From Phycisphaerales bacterium (GTDB taxonomy: Bacteria; Planctomycetota; Phycisphaerae; SM23-33), in assembly GCA_003485185.1 (NCBI GenBank), contig DNAS01000157.1, forward strand, positions 432 to 18,102: a stretch of DNA of 17,671 nt, given 5' to 3'. The stretch's first letter is position 1. Each line of letters begins with the position of its first letter. Positions 8,010-14,449 of the stretch are shown in pieces. Both the position numbers and the translations under genes were made by a program. Below the pieces are notes generated by a model, which saw nothing but the letters and a program-made list of their open reading frames with translations, searched no databases and was not told where the DNA came from.

Positions 8010-8834
8010 TCAATTCACCACCAGCGTTCCATCCTGCTCCTTCCAGACGCGAATGCCCTGGGTTCCCGGCAGGGTGGTGACGATGCTGTTGTGCAGCGTC
8101 AGCAGGCGGTAGGGGTCGCACAGTTCGGCGTGTCCGTCGCCCATCAGGGCCGCCGTGCCGGTTTCGTGCGCCAGCCAGGCCGACTGCTGGTTGCGATAGC
8201 TGTCCGACCACGTCATCCGCGCGAGGAATTGGGGCGAGCCCTCGTCCACTTTCGCCTTTCCCGCCGAGCCGTCGCCGGCCGACGTGTCCGCCACCATGCA
8301 GAACTCCGCGGGCGTGGGATTGTCGTCCCTTCGGAAGCCGTAAAACAGGCCGCCGTCCCAACTGCGGCGGATCATGAAAGTCGCGTCGCGATAGACGCTG
8401 GGATTGCTGTATGCGCCCCCGCCGAACACGCAGTACATGCCGAGGCAGCCGGGACTCTTCTCGTTGTTCTTCGGACAATGCGGCGGGCCCGATTGGGAAG
8501 CGCTCAGGTACCCCGACGCGTAGGGCGGCAGGTAGAACTCGTACCACCACCACGTCACGTACTTGGGGACGCTCTGGTTGCCGGTGTTGGCGATGATGCC
8601 GTCGTTGTCGTTGGCGTACAGCGACAGGGCCACCCCCACCGCGTGCTGCCCGCTGAGGCAGACGGCGACCATCGCCAGCTCCCGCGCCTTGCGCAGGGAA
8701 GGCATGAGGATCGACACGAGCAGCGAGAGGATGGCCACCACGACCAGAAGCTCGATGAGGGTGAAGCCGCGCGGACGACAGGCGATTGCGACGCGGCGCG
8801 AAACGCCAGCGGATTGTCTCGTCGGGTTCCTCAT
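8010..8834 (-). CDS. Prepilin-like protein with H-X9-DG motif
   Basis: This 274-residue protein has a class III (type IV prepilin) signal. CRPRG ends at G23, then FTLIELLVVVAILSLLVSILMPSL follows in the pattern of a prepilin peptidase site, with the mature Glu5 at E28. The long N-terminal helix leads into a beta-rich domain with several Trp, Tyr and Cys residues. Near the C-terminus, H223 is followed by exactly nine residues and then D233-G234. That matches the H-X9-DG prepilin-associated family, expanded in Lentisphaerae and Planctomycetes. It would be inserted in the inner membrane, processed by PilD and perhaps assembled as a pseudopilin or displayed on the surface; its real role is unknown. 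The start ATG overlaps the regulator's stop as ATGA, which implies translational coupling. A weak AGGGAG lies 13 bases upstream, so coupling may matter for expression. Confidence 0.88.
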   Translation of the reverse strand: MRNPTRQSAGVSRRVAIACRPRGFTLIELLVVVAILSLLVSILMPSLRKARELAMVAVCLSGQHAVGVALSLYANDNDGIIANTGNQSVPKYVTWWWYEFYLPPYASGYLSASQSGPPHCPKNNEKSPGCLGMYCVFGGGAYSNPSVYRDATFMIRRSWDGGLFYGFRRDDNPTPAEFCMVADTSAGDGSAGKAKVDEGSPQFLARMTWSDSYRNQQSAWLAHETGTAALMGDGHAELCDPYRLLTLHNSIVTTLPGTQGIRVWKEQDGTLVVN

Positions 8835-9871
8835 GTGCCGGTGGATTCTCCCTGGAAGACGGGCACATCGTCCGGCTGGACCAGCAGCGGGCCCTGCCAT
8901 TCCGAATGGTCGCCCGCGAACCAGTCCAGACACACTTGCAGGTACGGATCCCACTCGGGCGAACTCAGGCAGGTCACGGAGGGAACCGTGTAGGGCAGGC
9001 GGCCGGCGTCGTCGTCGGCGGAGCAGACCGCGATGTCCCGCCCGGGACAAAGCCCGTGATCGCGGATCGCCCGCATCGCGCCCAGCGCCGCGGCGCCCGT
9101 CACGCAGAACAGGGCCGTGCCGCCCAAGGCGCGCTGCTCCAGCAGGCGGCGGGTCGTCGCGTAGGCGCGCTCGAGGGAAGACCCGAACAACTCCACGGGC
9201 TCGTTGAACAACTGTCCGACTTTTCCGTGCGCGCGGGTCCAGAGGCGCCACTGGTCGATCCGATCTTGAATGTTGCCGCCCATCGGCTGGGTGTTTAAAC
9301 AGGAGACGGCTTCATGATTCGCCACCTCGTCCAGCAGCCGGCGGATCGACGACGGCGTGGTGAACCGCAGGCACGGCAATCCGTATCCGGACGTGTCCTG
9401 CTCCAGCACGACGACGCGCCGGCCCGAACTCTTGAGCAGCGAGACGGCCTCCGCCGGCAGGTCGTCTCCCAGCGGCACGAAGAACACGCCGTCGAACGCG
9501 CGAATCGTCTGCGAGATCATCACGTCGCGCCAGTGCGTGTAGCCAACGAGCTTCAATTGCCAGCCTCGCGCCGTCGCCAGGCGCTCGATGGCGCGATGCC
9601 AGATGGCAATCCACGGCGTGGGATACGCCGGCGCCAACAGCACCAGGTGTCGGACCGCGCGCGGAGTCTCCGGCGCGACGGCGATGCGCCCCGACGGAAG
9701 CTTGTGGAGAATCCCCCGCCGGACAAGATCCAGCAGCGCCTTGCGAACGGTGCGGGGATTGGCATGCAACTCGGCCGAAAGCTCCGCCAGCGAGGGGAAC
9801 CGACGGGCGCGGTAGTCGGCGTTCAGGACGCGCTGCTCGAGGGTGTCCGTGATGGCGGAGACTCTGGCCAT
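8831..9871 (-). CDS. GntR-type winged-helix regulator with LacI/GalR-like sensor domain
   Basis: This 346-residue transcription factor carries a GntR winged helix-turn-helix at residues about 5-66 (PSLAELSAELHANPRTVRKAL, then a wing ending in LPSGRIAV). Residues about 72-340 read as a periplasmic-binding-protein-like ligand domain of the LacI/GalR type (HLVLLAP, DGVFFVPLG, RRVVVLEQD, ALFCVTGAAALGAMRAI, DIAVCSADDD). The layout is like AraR, which binds a sugar effector. The start at 9871 follows GAGGA with a 3-base spacer, which is tight. The gene ends inside the prepilin gene's start codon, so the two are one unit. A palindrome sits 45 bases upstream of the start codon and may be its own operator. 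It is the likely local sensor for the glycosidase block. The effector cannot be predicted. Confidence 0.87.
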   Translation of the reverse strand: MARVSAITDTLEQRVLNADYRARRFPSLAELSAELHANPRTVRKALLDLVRRGILHKLPSGRIAVAPETPRAVRHLVLLAPAYPTPWIAIWHRAIERLATARGWQLKLVGYTHWRDVMISQTIRAFDGVFFVPLGDDLPAEAVSLLKSSGRRVVVLEQDTSGYGLPCLRFTTPSSIRRLLDEVANHEAVSCLNTQPMGGNIQDRIDQWRLWTRAHGKVGQLFNEPVELFGSSLERAYATTRRLLEQRALGGTALFCVTGAAALGAMRAIRDHGLCPGRDIAVCSADDDAGRLPYTVPSVTCLSSPEWDPYLQVCLDWFAGDHSEWQGPLLVQPDDVPVFQGESTGT

Positions 9872-9915
9872 GATTCCTCATAGTACCTCATGATTGCGCC
9901 ATCACAAAGAAAATA

Positions 9916-9928
9916 CCTGATTATCAGG
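9916..9928. promoter_or_regulatory. Candidate operator palindrome overlapping a -10 element
   Basis: CCTGATTATCAGG is a perfect 13-base palindrome with 6-base arms around a central T/A. Read leftward, it contains GATAAT, a 5-of-6 match to a -10 box, which would give the regulator a leader of about 40 bases. A dyad over a -10 box directly ahead of a regulator gene is the usual arrangement for autorepression. No strong -35 is visible. A direct repeat of CCTCAT (about 9876-9881 and 9886-9891) lies closer to the start codon. Confidence 0.5.
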
Positions 9929-10084
9929 CACTTTGAGAGAAAACGCACTTAACCGCCTGTTATACAATATATTATGACTCGTCGGAAGGCGCGCACGAAA
10001 ATCCCAAAAAGGGCGAAAAAAGCGCGCGGAAATGGGGGAAAAAGGTCCGAAATGGGCGCGGAACCGCCGGAATCCCGCGGAAAA

Positions 10085-11485
10085 TCAAGGCCCTTCGGCG
10101 GCGAATCCCGCCCAGAAGTCTCCGCCCTGTCCGGCGCGATGGTCGTCATGTTCGTCGCGCAGGCGCACCAGTTCCTTCCGCAGGCGCGCCAGCTCGGCCG
10201 AGGCCGCGCGCTCGCCGGCGAGGTTGCGCATCTCCCACGGATCCTCGCGCAGGTCGAACAACTGGGTGCGGCGCCAGCCGTCGACGACATACTCGATGAG
10301 CTTGTAGCGACCGTCGCGGACGGCGCGCTGGACGCGCTGGAAACAATGATACCGTGTCGCGGGCCCCGGCGCGTCGCGCTGGATGTCCGGGCGCAGCGAC
10401 CGGCCTTCCACGGTGTCTGGGATATCGAGATCCGCCAGGTCGCACAGCGTGGGGTAGATGTCGGACAGGTAGCAGAACTGTTCGCGCCGCGCGTCGGCGG
10501 GAATTCCCGGGCCGGCGAAGATCAGCGGCACGCGGACACTGTGCTCGTAGAGGCTCTGTTTGCCCATCAGGCCGTGCTGCCCGCAGGCCAAGCCGTTGTC
10601 GCCGGCAAGCACGACGATCGTGGACTCGCCCAGCCCGCCGGCCTCCAGCACGTCCAGGATGCGCCCGATCTCGTGGTCGAGGTGGCTGATCATCCCGTAG
10701 TATTCGGCGACGTGGCGGCGGATGGCCTGTTCCGTTCGCGGCCAGCTCTCCAGCTCTTCGTCGCGCCCGGCGAGGCTGCCGTTGTCGAACGGATGCACCG
10801 GCAGGTAGTTCGGCGGAAGCTCGATCCGGTCCGGGTCGTACCTCTCGCGGAACCGTTGCGGCATCGTGCGCGGATCGTGCGGCGCCAGGAACGCGACGTA
10901 CAGGAAGAAGGGCCTGTCGCCGCTTTGCTCGCGCAGGGCCTGCACGGCCGCGTCGGCCAGCAGCGTGCTGGAATGCACTCCGCAGCGGATGTGGTCGGCA
11001 TGGCGGTGCTCCAGCTCGTTGCTGTGGAACGCGTCCTTGCAGCAGGGCAGCGTGGCGTCGTACTTGCCCGACGGGTCGTAGTCGTAGACGGGCACGTTCC
11101 AGTGGTCGGCCATTCCGCCGAAGAAGATTTCCGCGCCGCCGCCGAAGCTCCGCGCGAAGGCCTCTCGCCCGTTGTGCCACTTTCCGCAGGCCCACGTCGA
11201 GTAGCCGTTCCGCGCCAGGTGCTCGCCGAGGGTCACGTGGGCCGGGTCGATCGTCTCACCCTTGTCCGCGATGCGATAGAGCGTCCTTCCGGTGTGGAGC
11301 ATGGCCCGGCTGGGCATGCAGACGGCCCCGCACGAGCCGCCCATGATGGCCGCCCGCGTGAAGCTCGTCCCGCGCCGCACCAGCCGGTCGAGGTTCGGCG
11401 TGTGTACCTTCTCGTTGCCCAGCGCGGCGATGGTGTCGAACCGCTGATCGTCCGTCAGCAGGACAAGAACATTGGGTCGGCTCAT
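10085..11485 (-). CDS. Type I (formylglycine) sulfatase, apparently cytoplasmic
   Basis: This 466-residue protein is typical in length for the family. RPNVLVLLTDDQR at the N-terminus carries the metal-binding D12/D13. CMPSRAMLHTG is the sulfatase signature, so C56 is the residue that a formylglycine-generating enzyme would oxidise. GKWHNG (101-106), APHDPR (H203) and GDNGLACGQHG...GK (D296, N297, H304, K309) supply the remaining active-site pattern. The C-terminal subdomain has YKLIEY and LFDLREDPWEMRNLA. The ATG at 11485 was chosen because it is immediately followed by the conserved first strand; only a weak GGGCGGA precedes it. No signal peptide is present, whereas many PVC sulfatases are exported, so it likely desulfates imported oligosaccharides or small sulfate esters. 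It starts 16 bases after the DUF262-HNH gene and may share that transcript. The substrate is unknown, and no maturase gene lies in the window. Confidence 0.93.
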   Translation of the reverse strand: MSRPNVLVLLTDDQRFDTIAALGNEKVHTPNLDRLVRRGTSFTRAAIMGGSCGAVCMPSRAMLHTGRTLYRIADKGETIDPAHVTLGEHLARNGYSTWACGKWHNGREAFARSFGGGAEIFFGGMADHWNVPVYDYDPSGKYDATLPCCKDAFHSNELEHRHADHIRCGVHSSTLLADAAVQALREQSGDRPFFLYVAFLAPHDPRTMPQRFRERYDPDRIELPPNYLPVHPFDNGSLAGRDEELESWPRTEQAIRRHVAEYYGMISHLDHEIGRILDVLEAGGLGESTIVVLAGDNGLACGQHGLMGKQSLYEHSVRVPLIFAGPGIPADARREQFCYLSDIYPTLCDLADLDIPDTVEGRSLRPDIQRDAPGPATRYHCFQRVQRAVRDGRYKLIEYVVDGWRRTQLFDLREDPWEMRNLAGERAASAELARLRKELVRLRDEHDDHRAGQGGDFWAGFAAEGP

Positions 11486-11501
11486 GGGGATTCCGCCCAT
11501 A

Positions 11502-12668
11502 TCATCGATTCCCTTTGGCCCGGTTGTGGGTAATGCAGAGCATCTGGCAGTTCTCGGCCGAGCTTCCGCCGCCCTTGCTCCATGCGGCAACGTGGTCGGC
11601 GTCCATTTCCCTCAGTTCGTAGACCTTTCCCTTGTTTGCGTCGTGCCCCTCGGCGCAGAGCGGGCAGTTGGATTTGCCCTTCGCTTTGGCATCTCTCGTT
11701 TGCTTCTCGTAGACCGCCCTCTTCGTGGCGTCGTCGAACACCCGCACGTCCAAGAGTCTCTTGTCCTTCTTGCCGCCGAGAATATACTCGAAGACGCCGC
11801 GACGGTTCTTGACGTACGGATCGCCAAGAAGCCGCTTGACCTCGGCGGAAACCTTGGCCGGGTCATATGACTTGGAATGATATTCCTCGTAGAGCCTGCC
11901 CCACTCCAAACCCTTCATTTCCGGGAGAACGTCGCTAAACACGGTTGAAACCCAGTCGATCACGCTGTTGAAGTAGGTCTTCAGCTCAGTGATGTTTTTA
12001 TCGTTGCGATGCCGGCTCATGTAGCCGCCGATGTCGCCCTTGCTCACCCAGTCCAGCGCCCGCTCCAAGTACCCCTGCCGATTCACTTCCGCTTTGATGT
12101 ACGCGCTCCACATCTGGATGTTCGCGTTCTGGCTGTTGCTGAACTCGACCTTCGCAAGCGTCACGAACGGCCCGGAGAAGATGGCGTTCAAGCGCTCCTG
12201 CGGTTTGAGTTCCACACCTGCGATGTTGATGGTCTCAAACCAGTCTTTGATCTCCTTTTCGAGCCCTTCGCATTCGTAAATCAGAAGCATCGACTCTTGA
12301 ATCAAGGCTTGTTGGTCGGCGGGCAGGCTGTCGAAGTACTTCGGGTTGCCGTTTTCCATGATCGCGAACTTGTTCGTCACGAACCGTCCGATGCTGGTGA
12401 TCCTCTGCTGGCCGTCCAATACCTCGAACTTGTCCTTGGCGACTTTGTTGAAATAGATCAATCCGAGCGGATACCCCTTCAGCAACGATACGATGACCGC
12501 CTGCTCCTTGCTGCCGCCCTTATCCGCATAGATGTAGTTGCGCTGGTACTCCGGCTGGATGGTCAGCTTTCCGCCCAGCCCGAACAATCCTTTGCCCTCC
12601 AACTGGTTGTACACAAACCCCTCGCAGATGTCGGCGACGGTGATGTTGATTCTCAGCGTGGTCTTCAC
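11502..12668 (-). CDS. DUF262-HNH protein, candidate restriction/effector nuclease
   Basis: This is a 388-residue protein. The N-terminal part is a DUF262 (GmrS-like/ParB-fold) domain, with IQPEYQRNY at 37-45 and LDGQQRITSI at 84-93. The DGQQR motif is required for nucleotide hydrolysis in the GmrSD and SspE families. A helical middle region follows. Residues about 335-388 form a canonical HNH nuclease: C335-x2-C338, DADH (356-359), N373, C378 and HN (381-382). The HNH type is the Cys-bearing PF01844-like form rather than the DUF1524 form of GmrD. Start is GTG at 12668, overlapping the methyltransferase stop as GTGA, with a strong GGGGGAGGA 5 bases upstream. The tight coupling argues for one functional unit with the methyltransferase. 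It is probably cytoplasmic. Base composition is visibly less GC-rich than the flanking sugar genes. It could be the restriction subunit, or a modification-dependent nuclease. Confidence 0.9.
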   Translation of the reverse strand: MKTTLRINITVADICEGFVYNQLEGKGLFGLGGKLTIQPEYQRNYIYADKGGSKEQAVIVSLLKGYPLGLIYFNKVAKDKFEVLDGQQRITSIGRFVTNKFAIMENGNPKYFDSLPADQQALIQESMLLIYECEGLEKEIKDWFETINIAGVELKPQERLNAIFSGPFVTLAKVEFSNSQNANIQMWSAYIKAEVNRQGYLERALDWVSKGDIGGYMSRHRNDKNITELKTYFNSVIDWVSTVFSDVLPEMKGLEWGRLYEEYHSKSYDPAKVSAEVKRLLGDPYVKNRRGVFEYILGGKKDKRLLDVRVFDDATKRAVYEKQTRDAKAKGKSNCPLCAEGHDANKGKVYELREMDADHVAAWSKGGGSSAENCQMLCITHNRAKGNR

Positions 12669-13855
12669 TTTTTCCTCCCCCTTTCGCGCCGGGTGCGGCG
12701 GCGGTGGCGGATGACGATTCTGTCGTACATTCGGCGATAGCTTCCATCGCCATTGTCAATGTAGAAACGCGGCCCGCCCTGCAAGTAGCTTCCCTTTTTT
12801 GCGACCTGAGACATCGGGACGCCGAGGGTCATGCTTGATCCCAGAATCTCGAACTGGTCGGGGTTGTACTTGTCGAGGAAGGTGATGGGGACACCCATCA
12901 TGCCGTCGTAGTCGCTGGGGATCGCGTCGGTGAACGGCACTTCGATCGCGTCGTAGTTGGCGTACCGGTCGTACGCCGCCTTGCCCTTAATCTCCTTGTG
13001 CTTGCTGAACTTCAAGTTCCGCTCCATAGTCATGCACTCCAGCTTCTGGTGGCGGCGCCCATGATCCAGGTTCGTCCACCAGCGAACGCCCTTGACGCGG
13101 ATGTATTTGACGCCATTTTCATCGACCCGCCAGCCGGCCGCGTTGAGCGGGTAGTGGCCGGGAACGCGGAACTCGCGATCGCCGCTATGGATCGTGACGC
13201 CCATCCACATTTTGTCAGCCTTGATGAGCGGGAATATCTCTATGTACGTGATCGCTTGGACATTACCGATGACCAGGAACTTCTTCCCGTGTTCCACGAG
13301 CAAGGCGACGTATTCGCGGAAGAGGGAGAAGGGCGGGTTGGTGACGACGATGTCCGCCTCTTTCAGCAGCGCGATGCACTCGGGGCTGCGGAAATCGCCT
13401 CCGGGGTGCTTGTCGTTGCCTTTCAAGGCTCTCCGGGCGGCCTTGTTCCGCTTGAGGAAAAGCTCGACGTCCGTCACGTTCGCAGCGCCGTCTCCGTCTT
13501 CGTCTTTCACACGGTCGAGGATGACGGCGAGGGCCTTGGGCTTCTGGCGCTTGCCATTCCCGTCGTTGTACTCAAAGAGCGGAAGTTGTGCGCCGGCGAT
13601 CGGGGAGCCGTCGTAGCTGGTGGTGATGAGCTTTTTCAGGCCGAGCTTGTTGAAGTTGGCGGCGAAGTACTTGAAGAAGTTGCTCTCGAAAGGGTCGTCG
13701 CAGTTGCAGTAGACGACCTTTCCGCGGAAGGTTTTGGGGTCGAATTCGAGGTAGGCCTCAACCTCCTTCTGGATGTCGACGTACTGGGTGTAGAACTCGT
13801 CCTGCTTGGCCGCCCTCGCGGCGCGCAGGCTTCGGTTCAGCGACTTCGCGCCCAT
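12665..13855 (-). CDS. EcoRI-family adenine-specific DNA methyltransferase
   Basis: This is a 396-residue N6-adenine methyltransferase of the M.EcoRI family. Recognisable blocks in order are KQDEFYTQYVDI (17-28), VVYCNCDDPFESNFFKYF (47-64), GGDFRSPECIALL (152-164), and the catalytic motif IV IVVTNPPFSLFREY with N173-P-P-F176. IGNVQAITYIEIF (196-208) follows. These follow the order and wording of M.EcoRI, though this protein is longer than the roughly 325-residue M.EcoRI and has a basic tail, RHRRRTRRERGRKK. The start at 13855 follows AAGGAAGG at about 8 bases. It would transfer methyl from SAM to adenine in double-stranded DNA; the target site is unknown. No EcoRI-type endonuclease is present. 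The partner is instead the overlapping DUF262-HNH gene. The family call is strong. Confidence 0.93.
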   Translation of the reverse strand: MGAKSLNRSLRAARAAKQDEFYTQYVDIQKEVEAYLEFDPKTFRGKVVYCNCDDPFESNFFKYFAANFNKLGLKKLITTSYDGSPIAGAQLPLFEYNDGNGKRQKPKALAVILDRVKDEDGDGAANVTDVELFLKRNKAARRALKGNDKHPGGDFRSPECIALLKEADIVVTNPPFSLFREYVALLVEHGKKFLVIGNVQAITYIEIFPLIKADKMWMGVTIHSGDREFRVPGHYPLNAAGWRVDENGVKYIRVKGVRWWTNLDHGRRHQKLECMTMERNLKFSKHKEIKGKAAYDRYANYDAIEVPFTDAIPSDYDGMMGVPITFLDKYNPDQFEILGSSMTLGVPMSQVAKKGSYLQGGPRFYIDNGDGSYRRMYDRIVIRHRRRTRRERGRKK

Positions 13856-13942
13856 GTTGCGGGCCTTCCTTCCCGTCTGTCGCAAGAGTTGCAGCCGTTC
13901 GGGATGACCCTCGTCCGGTCGGGGCGGTTGCCCCGGTCCTTC

Positions 13943-13981
13943 CGCGGCGCGGGGTCCTTGAGCCCGTCGCGGAGCGCCGCG
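13943..13981. repeat. 8-bp GC-rich inverted repeat upstream of the methyltransferase
   Basis: CGCGGCGC (13943-13950) and GCGCCGCG (13974-13981) are perfect arms 23 bases apart. A smaller stem, GGGGC-GGTT-GCCCC, lies next to it at about 13921-13934. In the leftward direction both fall in the methyltransferase leader, about 70-130 bases before the start codon. A structured leader could attenuate the R-M-like operon, but GC-rich DNA makes chance pairing likely. Confidence 0.35.
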
Positions 13982-14288
13982 AACCTGACCGGGATTTCCC
14001 CGCGCCTGACGGACGGACTCCAGCCTTGGAGGCAGTCAACGAATGATCTCCCGTCGGCCATACGGCCGGTTATCCTATCGCAGGCCGTCCTGTGCGGCAA
14101 TAGCCCTTTGTCCGCTGCGGCCGCGAGCCGCGTTCCGCCGCGCAATGAATGCTCCCGGCGGAATTCGCGGGCCGAACTGCCCTTCCGACAGGCATTTTCC
14201 GCAAATGGTTTTCTCGCCAAACGACCTGCGGGTCCCCCCCATACTCCCACGATTCTCCCGCTAAAAATGAACTTTTTGCTTGTTTTCT

Positions 14289-14298
14289 ATATCGATAT
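14289..14298. promoter_or_regulatory. A/T-rich palindrome ATATCGATAT
   Basis: A perfect 10-base palindrome lies in the only markedly A/T-rich patch of the divergent spacer. It sits about 150 bases ahead of the rightward glycosidase and 435 bases ahead of the methyltransferase. It may be a protein-binding site for divergent control. It does not resemble the CCTGAT palindrome upstream of the regulator. Confidence 0.3.
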
Positions 14299-14449
14299 GG
14301 AATAGGGTGTCCCGCTGTTTCCCAACGCGAAGGAAGCAGCCCGTGCGGTTTCCCGATCGACGAGAACCACCGAGAGGATCGCGATTGGCCTCTCGCCCAT
14401 CCGCCCCCCTGCCGCATACAAAATACAGAATCCGCGAAGGAGCCCCCTG

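Larger units (their letters stand above)
13856..14449. other. 594-bp intergenic region between divergent genes
   Basis: I see no gene here. Short open frames exist but are arginine/proline-rich, lack ribosome-binding sites and match nothing I know. No tRNA-like T-loop is apparent. The part near the methyltransferase is GC-rich and hairpin-prone. The part around 14261-14305 is A/T-rich and is the natural place for promoters of the divergent transcripts, although I cannot assign a convincing -35/-10 pair on either strand. The leader of the rightward glycosidase carries AAGGAG at 14437-14442. Confidence 0.6.

Noticed and set aside
9929..10084. Intrinsic terminator after the sulfatase
   Set aside because: Several T-tracts occur in the leftward direction, but I could not find a stable stem immediately ahead of any of them.
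9974..11533. A rightward frame beginning with a Lys/Arg-rich peptide, downstream of an A/T-rich patch
   Set aside because: Apart from the first 110 bases it is the antisense of the sulfatase. The basic start reflects A-tracts in the intergenic DNA, and no ribosome-binding site precedes it.
13837..14250. A possible small leftward gene upstream of the methyltransferase (a controller protein was considered)
   Set aside because: The translation is Arg/Gly/Pro-rich with no helix-turn-helix pattern. It overlaps the methyltransferase start, and there is no supporting ribosome-binding site.
12998..14305. A rightward open frame of 435 codons across the methyltransferase and the spacer
   Set aside because: It runs opposite well-conserved EcoRI-family motifs and ends in low-complexity sequence, with no recognisable domain.
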